Shown here: positions 1-4,883 of the stretch, in pieces
Position numbering within the stretch: the stretch's first letter is position 1
How the letters are laid out: each line of letters opens with the position of its first letter
NCBI GenBank assembly: GCA_017629415.1
Contig: JAGBXG010000209.1
Location: 1 to 7,979 of the forward strand
Length of the DNA: 7,979 nucleotides
Source of the DNA: Pseudomonadota bacterium
GTDB taxonomy: Bacteria > Myxococcota > Bradymonadia > UBA4248
Direction: 5' to 3'
Program-made: the position numbers and the translations under genes
The notes under the pieces: generated by a model
The model's database searches: none
What the model was told of the DNA's origin: nothing
What the model saw: the letters and a program-made list of their open reading frames with translations, nothing else

Positions 1-66
1 ACAAAAGCGGCATATCGAACCGCAGAAACGATAGTCTACCTAGAGTAGCACATATTGTATAGCACA

Positions 67-96
67 GGCTATGTCGGCCTTCGGCCTCCATACGCC
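67..96 (-). repeat. Bulged-G triloop hairpin repeat, copy 1
   Basis: Read on the minus strand this is a stem-loop: GGC, a bulged G, TATG, GA, GGCC, loop GAA, GGCC, GA, CATA, GCC. GGC/GCC, TATG/CATA and GGCC/GGCC pair, and the facing GA/GA steps could form tandem sheared G-A pairs in RNA. It shares the GC-G-TAT...ATA-GC collar with four other copies in the window. It lies 13 bases from copy 2 in the same orientation. No protein is apparent here. The pairing is seen directly; that it acts as a REP-like element or RNA is inference. Confidence 0.6.
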
Positions 97-109
97 CTGC
101 GCGCGCGCG

Positions 110-139
110 GACTATGTCGGCCTTTGGCCTCCATACGCC
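110..139 (-). repeat. Bulged-G triloop hairpin repeat, copy 2
   Basis: This is a near-identical direct repeat of copy 1. On the minus strand it reads GGC, bulged G, TATG, GA, GGCC, loop AAA, GGCC, GA, CATA, GTC. The loop changed from GAA to AAA. One outer pair changed from G-C to a G-T (G-U in RNA) wobble on the minus strand, which would be an A-C mismatch on the plus strand. This weakly favours the minus strand as the structured strand. A run of six T (plus strand) follows a few bases after the repeat. Confidence 0.6.
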
Positions 140-150
140 GCGCTTTTTTC

Positions 151-266
151 TTCGTGGGGCTCCGCCCCAAACACCGCCGGGGCTTTGCCCCGGACCCCAC
201 CAAAGGGGCTGAGCGCCTTTGGAATCCCGCAATATATAGCGGTTTTCGTGGGGTAGCTTGCCCCCC
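151..266. repeat. Cluster of GC-rich intergenic hairpins
   Basis: Four small inverted repeats are packed together. GGGGC-TCC-GCCCC lies at 156-168 and CCGGGGC-TTT-GCCCCGG at 177-193. CCAAAGG pairs with CCTTTGG at 200-206/216-222, with an inner GC-TGA-GC. GGGG pairs with CCCC around 250-264. The outer GTGGGG (154-159) and CCCCAC (195-200) can also pair and enclose the second hairpin. Several loops are three bases, as in the flanking bulged-G repeats. Similar GGGGCTCCGCCCC-type hairpin strings occur between genes in many bacteria, so this is probably a dispersed intergenic repeat and not a gene. The small open frames that cross it look like chance. Confidence 0.55.
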
Positions 267-370
267 TCAAATCGTAAAACCCTCAATGCACGTGTTTTAT
301 TGGCATGTCGAAATGTAGACTGTTTCTTCCTCATCCCAATCCATTTTACATCTGATATCGCATGTTTTTC

Positions 371-759
371 TTACAGTTTATCGTCTTCGCTGCAGCTTCA
401 TAGCGTTGTGCCGTCTGCAACACATGCAGCTTCGACAGCAATACCCCAAAATGCGCCATATTTGACACTTGCACCAAGTTCACATGTCTGCATCATCAAG
501 AAAGACCTGATGCACCTCGCATTTTTTACCTGAATTGCTTTTTTTTTAAAAAAAATCGTCACAAACGCATTGTCATTGGCATCACACGGAATGGCAACAA
601 TACCGTTGCCCCATACCTCAAGTGAATGTCATGATTTTGATTCGAGCATCTCCTTAACAACTTGAAGATGACCGCATCAAGCGGAATCACATACATAACG
701 CATGATCTGTATTTGTTGTCAGTCCGTCCCTCTGACACAGATAACCATGCTGTCGACAT
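371..759 (-). pseudogene. Decayed protein-coding remnant, family unknown
   Basis: No frame is open throughout, but protein-like pieces line up on the minus strand. MSTAWLSVSEGR...YVIPLDAVIFK runs from 759. In another frame GNGIVAIPCDANDNAFV begins at 610. After a homopolymer of nine T next to eight A (539-555), the best reading moves one frame to SNSGKKCEVHQVFLDDAD (539-486). Near 482 it moves back to ELGASVKYGAFWGIAVEAAC (from 481). A UGA at 398-400 precedes SCSEDDKL and a final TAA at 371-373. These jumps fit frameshift decay, with the first at a slippage-prone run. The phrase DANDNAFV faintly recalls SBBP-type beta-propeller repeats, but I do not recognise the family. A chance alignment of open frames is a real alternative. 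Confidence 0.33.
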
Positions 760-892
760 GCTCTGACGAGATCATGCCAACAGCATATCATGCGGAGCCG
801 GTGCGCGCAGACTCGAGCATGTTCGACCTGCAGACACAGTCTGGCTCCTCTCAGGTTCGGTTCGTGCCGCTTAAAATGACATGAACGACACC

Positions 893-920
893 TTTTGATT
901 CAGAATTTTCTGAATCAAAA
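893..920. repeat. 28-bp palindrome
   Basis: A perfect inverted repeat with 13-base arms TTTTGATTCAGAA and TTCTGAATCAAAA around a TT centre. No T run follows it on either strand, so it is not a standard intrinsic terminator. It could be a protein-binding site, a cruciform, or the remains of a mobile-element end. It sits at the edge of the hairpin-rich stretch 893-1054, with no intact gene next to it. Confidence 0.6.
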
Positions 921-948
921 AGCGAGAACCAGAGGATAGCTGTGTTTT

Positions 949-1017
949 GTGCGCACAGCGCACCCGGGCAGGGATGGCGGCGGCGGCGGGGGTGGGGGAG
1001 CCCAATGGATATTGGGC
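949..1017. repeat. Hairpin and G-rich cluster
   Basis: Three neighbouring structures are visible. GTGCGC-ACA-GCGCAC (949-963) is a six-pair triloop hairpin overlapping the palindrome TGTGCGCACA (948-957). A G-rich run follows with tracts at 966-968, 971-973, 988-992 and 994-998 plus GGC triplets between them, which might fold as a G-quadruplex although one loop would be 14 bases. GCCCAAT-GGAT-ATTGGGC (1000-1017) is a seven-pair hairpin whose arms match those of the bulged-G repeat at 6239-6257 in swapped order. No gene is supported here. Confidence 0.45.
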
Positions 1018-1030
1018 ACAGCCATGTCAA

Positions 1031-1054
1031 CGCGTATTTGCAAAGCAAATAGCG
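1031..1054 (+). repeat. Bulged-G triloop hairpin repeat, copy 3
   Basis: On the plus strand this is CGC, a bulged G (1034), TATTTGC, loop AAA, GCAAATA, GCG. Both stems pair fully. Only the GCG-TAT...ATA-GCG collar is shared with the other copies; the inner stem TTTGC/GCAAA is private to this copy. It is in the opposite orientation to copies 1 and 2. Confidence 0.55.
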
Positions 1055-1230
1055 CATATGACCGACTGAAATGACGAAGCTGACGAAAAAAAGCGCCATT
1101 CCGCGAGCAAAAAACTCGAGTTTGCTTTGATGAACGCAGCAAATCAGATTTCTCTCACATCGGAGACAACGCCCGAAGGGTGATAGTGAAGCAAATGCTG
1201 CTGACGAAGAATGTGCACCAAAGGACGAGC

Positions 1231-1262
1231 AAAAAAAAAGCCCCGAAGAAATCGGAGCTTTT
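1231..1262 (-). terminator. Intrinsic terminator of the MazG-like/pssA operon
   Basis: On the minus strand AAAAGCTCCGA (1262-1252) pairs with TCGGGGCTTTT (1246-1236) across the loop TTTCT. That makes 11 pairs with one T-G wobble, and the hairpin runs directly into nine T (1239-1231). It lies about 66 bases past the pssA stop and is the obvious end of that transcript. Read on the plus strand it has only four trailing T and one mismatch, so it should work mainly on the minus strand. Confidence 0.85.
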
Positions 1263-1328
1263 AACATAAATTGCATTCAATCCCAGGATTAAAACACTGC
1301 AAACTGTCGAGATAACCGCCATGAACTA

Positions 1329-2270
1329 TCAAGATTTGGCATCATGCTCAGATTTGGCATCATCGCCGTTTTTGTCAGCATCATTTTGAGCTTTATCTGA
1401 TTTCTCGGTATCAACAACAGCAGGTTCATCCGATTTAACGGCCTTGGCTTCTTCCGATTTAACTGCATTGACTTCTTCCGAAACTTGATGACGGCGTTTC
1501 CTGCGTTTTCTTGGTCTGCGGTTCAAGTTTAAATAGATGGTATTGAGCATGCCAAAAGCCACGAAATAAAGCACGAGCAGGAAAAAGGCGACTGAAGGTG
1601 TATAGAGGAAGCACATGGCAGCAAAAAAGCTTACGCCAATCAGCACGTATGCATAATCGCCTTTGGTCTTTTTGCCTTTTAACGTCTTATATTTCACATT
1701 CGAAACCATCAGCAAACCAACAGCAATGGTAATGGCCCCCAAAGTCTTGATTTCAAACGGCGTAAAAGAGGTAAAACCTGTATCGATAGCAGCCAATACA
1801 AGAGCTGCAAGACAAGCAGCACCGCCAGGTGCAGGAATCCCTTTAAAATACGTCTGCACTCCTTCATCCGGTGCTTCAATATTGAATCTGGCCAAGCGAA
1901 GCAAACTGCCTGATATAAACAAAAAGCAAGCAATAAGCCCAAAAACACCGGCCTGATGCAGGGCAAAACCATACATCAAAAAAGCCGGAGCCACACCAAA
2001 GCTGACTCCATCCGCCAAGCTGTCAAGCTCCATGCCGAATTTGGTAGATGTATGTGTCAAACGTGCAACTTTGCCATCAAAAGTATCAAAGACAATACTG
2101 CCAATAATGGCCAATGCCGCATAAAATAACGATTCTAACCGGGCATCGCCGGAATATCCCATCGATTGAAAAACAAAGGTCATCGACCAAAAACTGCAAA
2201 ACACAGACCCAAGCGTCACCAGACTTGGCAAAGCAAAGCGTGCCTTTTTAATTTTTTTCATTTTGGACAT
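1329..2270 (-). CDS. pssA: CDP-diacylglycerol-serine O-phosphatidyltransferase with long charged tail
   Basis: Integral inner-membrane enzyme that joins L-serine to CDP-diacylglycerol to make phosphatidylserine, the precursor of phosphatidylethanolamine, releasing CMP. With the chosen start it has 313 residues. The CDP-alcohol phosphotransferase signature is complete: D62, D65-G66, A69-R70, G79, D83 and D87, in DTFDGKVAR followed by GMELDSLAD. Hydrophobic segments flank it at about 12-35, 48-62, 92-128, 148-165, 176-191 and 207-247. The ATG at 2270 has AAGGA about 11 bases upstream; a TTG at 2297 would add nine residues but has less support. After the membrane core comes an unusual tail: RRPRKRRKRR (251-260), then about 50 Lys/Glu/Asp/Ala residues with repeats such as AVKSEEAK/AVKSDEPA. 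The stop is UGA followed at once by UAG. It follows the MazG-like gene by 36 bases in the same frame. Confidence 0.92.
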   Translation of the reverse strand: MSKMKKIKKARFALPSLVTLGSVFCSFWSMTFVFQSMGYSGDARLESLFYAALAIIGSIVFDTFDGKVARLTHTSTKFGMELDSLADGVSFGVAPAFLMYGFALHQAGVFGLIACFLFISGSLLRLARFNIEAPDEGVQTYFKGIPAPGGAACLAALVLAAIDTGFTSFTPFEIKTLGAITIAVGLLMVSNVKYKTLKGKKTKGDYAYVLIGVSFFAAMCFLYTPSVAFFLLVLYFVAFGMLNTIYLNLNRRPRKRRKRRHQVSEEVNAVKSEEAKAVKSDEPAVVDTEKSDKAQNDADKNGDDAKSEHDAKS

Positions 2271-2306
2271 AAAAAGAACAATCCTTGTTAAAAGCAAACA
2301 ATGCCG

Positions 2307-2624
2307 TCACGATTTCAGCGTCCAGCGCGATGTATCGCGAGCATCGATTTTAGCGAGTGTTTTTTCAAAAACCTCAGCCATAGAAATATTTCGTGAATTG
2401 GCCAGACAAGTGAGTACAAAAAGCATATCGCCCAGTTCTTCTTCAACAGAACCAGCCTGTTCGCCAGTTTTAGGTTTCTTGACACCTGTTTCATGACTGA
2501 CAGCTCGCGACAGTTCTCCAAGTTCCTCAGTCAATCTGGCGATTTGTACCAACGGCGGAAAGTAGCCTTCTTCAAACTGAGAAATCCAATGATCCACACG
2601 TTTTTGAGCTTCATCAAATGTCAT
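2307..2624 (-). CDS. MazG-like nucleotide pyrophosphohydrolase
   Basis: Predicted cytoplasmic all-alpha NTP pyrophosphatase that converts a (d)NTP to the monophosphate and pyrophosphate, usually for nucleotide-pool house-cleaning. The 105-residue length fits the short single-domain MazG-like (YpjD-type) group, about half of E. coli MazG. The metal-binding signature is visible as E33-E34-x-x-E37 in LTEELGEL and E63-x-x-D66 in EEELGDML, with normal spacing. The start ATG has GAGG four bases upstream on the minus strand (GAGGTGTTATG). It is the first gene of a two-gene operon with pssA. The family is clear; the actual substrate cannot be read from sequence. I see no reason to link it biochemically to pssA beyond shared transcription. 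Confidence 0.88.
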   Translation of the reverse strand: MTFDEAQKRVDHWISQFEEGYFPPLVQIARLTEELGELSRAVSHETGVKKPKTGEQAGSVEEELGDMLFVLTCLANSRNISMAEVFEKTLAKIDARDTSRWTLKS

Positions 2625-2665
2625 AACACCTCAAAAAGCAGGCTTAAACGCAATCCAACACAATC

Positions 2666-2703
2666 ATTTCATCTGCCTTCAAGAACATGTGAACAGATGA
2701 AAT
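2666..2703 (-). promoter_or_regulatory. Inverted repeat upstream of the MazG-like/pssA operon
   Basis: Perfect ten-base arms ATTTCATCTG (2666-2675) and CAGATGAAAT (2694-2703) enclose 18 bases that contain a further TTCA/TGAA pair. The element sits 42-79 bases before the start codon of the MazG-like gene. It could be an operator for a dimeric repressor or a hairpin in the 5' leader. I could not pick a convincing -35/-10 pair, so its position relative to the transcription start is unknown. Confidence 0.45.
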
Positions 2704-3240
2704 TCTAGCAATACCATATCAAACTCTGCGTTTCAGTGATACCAGCCGAATCCGCATCATTTCAAACGCACAACATATTTTAAAATATCCCTGAATGCAA
2801 CAAATCCATAATCCTATATACCGCGAATGACGGCAGCAAATAAACTTTAGACATCATAACGATTTAAAGTATTGCAACGGCATAACAAATGTACCTTTTT
2901 AAAGTTACGCACACTCTAAATAGTTCAACAAAAATCGAGCCATCAATACAATCCAAAGCCTTCCAAATAAATATTATTTTTATAATTTTAGAGCACACAC
3001 ATATATTTTTTAAATCATCAAAACCAACATCCCAAATAAATATATACAAAACCAACATCTTACCTGTTTGCACTGCACACAAATTTGACATCAAAGCGTC
3101 AATTTTAGCATAAAAATCAACACATTTTGCATCATTTCAGGATAATTCAGAATGCCTTTCAAAGGTCCAAATTTATCAGGCGCGACAAATATTATTATTT
3201 TTCTGCTAGCCAAAATCTCATTAAAATGATATAAAATTCA
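2704..3240. other. AT-rich divergent intergenic stretch, no gene seen
   Basis: This region is far richer in A and T than the flanking genes. It contains short direct repeats: AAAACCAACATC at 3020-3031 and 3048-3059, and CCAAATAAATAT near 2962 and 3032. The open frames crossing it on both strands have no start signals and read like low-complexity noise. It ends in TATAAAAT (3230-3237), a plausible -10-like box for carD, but no good -35 lies at the usual distance. It most likely holds the divergent promoters for the operon on the left and carD on the right. Confidence 0.45.
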
Positions 3241-3281
3241 GTCCGGTACGGCATGTGCGCACGACAGCAAAACGACTCAAG

Positions 3282-3384
3282 TGCCCAAACCGTGCTTTTG
3301 GCAATGTTTTCCATATCGATGCTTTTTTAAATGCTTCGATAAAACACGGAATATAGACGGTAAAAAAACCGTTAATGACCGTGT
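3282..3384 (+). promoter_or_regulatory. Structured 5' leader of carD
   Basis: Three hairpins precede the carD ribosome-binding site. TGCC-c-AAA pairs with TTT-t-GGCA at 3282-3303. ATCGA (3315-3319) pairs with TCGAT (3336-3340). A two-tier hairpin has ACACGG (3344-3349) pairing with CCGTGT (3379-3384) outside ACGGT (3357-3361) and ACCGT (3368-3372) with an A6 loop. The last ends 26 bases before AGGAGG. The pairing is seen directly. That the region is transcribed and regulatory is inference, because the carD start site is not known. Confidence 0.35.
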
Positions 3385-3410
3385 GCTAATGCATTCGCCT
3401 GCAAAGATCA

Positions 3411-3416
3411 AGGAGG
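3411..3416 (+). promoter_or_regulatory. Shine-Dalgarno site of carD
   Basis: AGGAGG lies six bases before ATG 3423. This fixes the start at MLETLKRNTVAMKDN and rules out the internal ATG at 3456. It also shows that the organism uses strong Shine-Dalgarno sites, which makes the absence of one at hisS notable. Confidence 0.85.
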
Positions 3417-3422
3417 AAAAGA

Positions 3423-3953
3423 ATGCTTGAAACTTTAAAAAGGAACACTGTAGCGATGAAAGATAACCCTTTTAAATGGCAAGTCGGTGAACGCGTTGTT
3501 TATCCAAGTCAAGGTGTAGGGGAAATCGTTGCGATTGAAGCAAACGAACTTTTTGGACCAGGCGCACAAGTCTATGTCCTCGAGCTCATTCAATCCCCCC
3601 GGCGTGTCACTATCGCTACCGAAAAAGCTGAAAAAGGTGCCCTGCGCCCCATCGTCTCAGCCGAAGAAGCTAGCAAAATTATCGCCTCACTGAAAGAACC
3701 ACCCCCCGCTGCCAAATCCATACCATGGACAAAACGCCAGCGTATCCTCAACGATAAACTCGCCAGCTGCTGCCTGCAGGATGTCGCCGATGTCGTCCGT
3801 GAACTCTATCACCTCAAAAATGTCAAAGACCTCAGCTTCAGCCAAAGAAGACTCTTCGATACAGGCATCGGACTTATCGTCCAGGAATTATCCATCTCTT
3901 TGCAACGCCCAGTCGAAGATATTGAAGCCGAAATCCGTGCAATATTCGTCTAA
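3423..3953 (+). CDS. carD: CarD/CdnL-family RNA polymerase-binding regulator
   Basis: Global transcription factor that in this family binds the RNA polymerase beta subunit and stabilises open complexes, notably at rRNA promoters. It acts on the nucleoid. The protein has 176 residues, close to the family norm. The N-terminal RNAP-interaction (Tudor-like) domain is at about 18-90, with WQVGERVVYPSQGVGEIVAIE and TIATEKAEKGALRPIV. A proline-rich hinge (EPPPAAKSIP, 92-101) leads to the helical DNA-binding domain at about 102-170. W102 in PWTKRQR matches the conserved Trp that wedges into the minor groove upstream of the -10 element, and DVADVVRELYHLKN matches the helix after it. The roughly 17-residue N-terminal lead is longer than in many homologues. 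It is followed by its own terminator and then rpsD. It resembles plain CdnL, without the HMGA-like tail of Myxococcus CarD. Confidence 0.9.
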   Translation: MLETLKRNTVAMKDNPFKWQVGERVVYPSQGVGEIVAIEANELFGPGAQVYVLELIQSPRRVTIATEKAEKGALRPIVSAEEASKIIASLKEPPPAAKSIPWTKRQRILNDKLASCCLQDVADVVRELYHLKNVKDLSFSQRRLFDTGIGLIVQELSISLQRPVEDIEAEIRAIFV

Positions 3954-3988
3954 TACTTGACAAATCCACATTCTTCCTTTATACGCCC

Positions 3989-4028
3989 CGCGCTTTTTGC
4001 TCCATTTTGGCAAAAAGCGCGTTTTTTT
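3989..4028 (+). terminator. Intrinsic terminator after carD
   Basis: CGCGCTTTTTGC (3989-4000) and GCAAAAAGCGCG (4010-4021) form a perfect 12-pair stem with a nine-base loop, followed by seven T (4022-4028). It lies 35 bases past the carD stop. Just before it, ATACGCC (3981-3987) matches the outer collar of the bulged-G repeats read in reverse, so it may have arisen beside one. Confidence 0.9.
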
Positions 4029-4034
4029 CGATGC

Positions 4035-4162
4035 GATCTTGTTTCACCGATATCCCTTCGGAATGAAACGGATCATGACATCCCAGCGTTTCAATAAAGA
4101 TAACGCTGATATTGCGGTAAGTACCGCGAAAGGTTTTGGACAGCACAATTCGTGCACTTGTG
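4035..4162 (+). promoter_or_regulatory. Structured 5' leader of rpsD, candidate S4 autoregulatory site
   Basis: Four stem-loops lie in tandem between the carD terminator and rpsD. GATC-tt-GTTTCA (4035-4046) pairs with TGAAAC-g-GATC (4064-4074). CAGCGTT (4084-4090) pairs with AACGCTG (4102-4108). GCGGT (4114-4118) pairs with ACCGC (4123-4127). CACAA (4144-4148) pairs with TTGTG (4158-4162). S4 represses its own mRNA through leader structures in E. coli and Bacillus, so a similar role is reasonable here. I do not recognise a described S4 leader class. A promoter for rpsD should also lie here but has no clear consensus. Confidence 0.4.
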
Positions 4163-4188
4163 ACATTTTTTTTAAAGGAACACTCAAA

Positions 4189-4806
4189 ATGAGCCGTTAC
4201 ACTGGTCCGCGCGTTAAAATTCTTCGTCGTTTTGGTATCGCTCTTCCCGGTTTGACCCGTAAAACAATCGCCGAAGGCGCAAATCCTCCCGGTGAACATG
4301 GTGCCGGTCACCGCCGTAAAGCCAGCGAATATCGCGAACACCTCGACGAAAAACAGAAAGTTCGTTTGAACTATGGCCTCAGCGAACGTCAATTCGTTAT
4401 CTATATGAAAGCCGCTATCAGCAGCAAACTTGACACCGGCCTCCGCCTCTGCCAACTGCTCGAAAGCCGCCTCGACAACGTCGTCTTCCGCGCCGGCTAT
4501 GCTCCCACCATTCCTGCTGCACGCCAAATCGTCAACCACGGTCACATCCTCGTCAACGGCCGCAAAGTTGATATCGCCAGCTTCCAGGTTCGTCAGGGTG
4601 ATGTCATCTCCCTCCGTGAACGCAGCAAAAAAATCGTTGCTATCCAAGAATCTTTCGCCACACCTTCACTCGCTCGTCCGAGCTACCTCGAAGTCGATGC
4701 CGAAAAACAAACGGCTAAGATGATCAATCTTCCCGCCATCGAAGATGTCCCCATCACCGACCTCAAGACAAACCTCATCATCGAGTTCTACAGCCGCAAG
4801 GTGTAA
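4189..4806 (+). CDS. rpsD: 30S ribosomal protein S4
   Basis: Primary 16S rRNA-binding protein that nucleates assembly of the 30S body and contributes to decoding fidelity. The ATG at 4189 gives 205 residues, the normal length, starting MSRYTGPRVKILRRFG. AAGGA lies nine bases upstream. The frame is open further upstream to 3997 but that part is leader and terminator. The S4 N-terminal domain shows GEHGAGHRRKASEYREHL and EKQKVRLNYGLSERQF. The S4 RNA-binding domain at about 94-157 shows SRLDNVVFRAG, ARQIVNHGHILVNGRKVDI and QGDVISL. The N-terminal Cys cluster of zinc-binding S4 forms is absent. The gene stands alone between two terminators, unlike the alpha-operon arrangement of E. coli. Confidence 0.97.
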   Translation: MSRYTGPRVKILRRFGIALPGLTRKTIAEGANPPGEHGAGHRRKASEYREHLDEKQKVRLNYGLSERQFVIYMKAAISSKLDTGLRLCQLLESRLDNVVFRAGYAPTIPAARQIVNHGHILVNGRKVDIASFQVRQGDVISLRERSKKIVAIQESFATPSLARPSYLEVDAEKQTAKMINLPAIEDVPITDLKTNLIIEFYSRKV

Positions 4807-4814
4807 GCATTCGG

Positions 4815-4839
4815 GGCGCCCGACAGGGCGCCTTTTTTT
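4815..4839 (+). terminator. Intrinsic terminator after rpsD
   Basis: GGCGCCC (4815-4821), loop GACA, GGGCGCC (4826-4832), then seven T (4833-4839). It begins nine bases past the rpsD stop. It makes rpsD a separate transcript and implies that hisS has its own promoter in the 44 bases that follow. Confidence 0.92.
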
Positions 4840-4883
4840 GTACATTCCTTCCCCCACTCTACCTCTAAAATACGAAATCAAAT

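Noticed and set aside
1..66. Possible tRNA or other RNA 3' end at the window edge
   Set aside because: Only weak four-base pairings (GCGG/CCGC, CTAC/GTAG) and no tRNA features are visible.
67..139. Two direct repeats as a minimal CRISPR array
   Set aside because: Each repeat is itself a complete hairpin, the gap is 13 bases, there are only two units, and no cas genes are present.
258..533. 91-codon plus-strand open frame
   Set aside because: It has no ribosome-binding site, is Ser/Ala/Leu-rich without domains, and is antisense to the more protein-like minus-strand remnant.
851..1276. 141-codon open frame on the minus strand
   Set aside because: It runs through the hairpin and GGC-repeat block and across the operon terminator, has no ribosome-binding site, and its translation is dominated by Cys/Phe/Ser and a run of Arg or Pro from the GGC repeats.
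1071..1292. Plus-strand protein-like pieces (SDFSHIGDNARR, then EANAADEECAPKDEQ) suggesting another decayed gene
   Set aside because: The pieces are short, lie in different frames, overlap the minus-strand terminator at 1231-1262, and have no start signal.
2864..3113. Overlapping open frames on both strands in the AT-rich region
   Set aside because: Composition-driven low-complexity translations rich in Ile, Lys and Asn, with no start signals.
3997..4188. N-terminal extension of the rpsD frame
   Set aside because: It begins inside the carD terminator and crosses structured leader. S4 length, homology and the AAGGA site all support the ATG at 4189.
3979..4647. 222-codon minus-strand open frame
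   Set aside because: It is the antisense shadow of rpsD and its leader, with no family resemblance.
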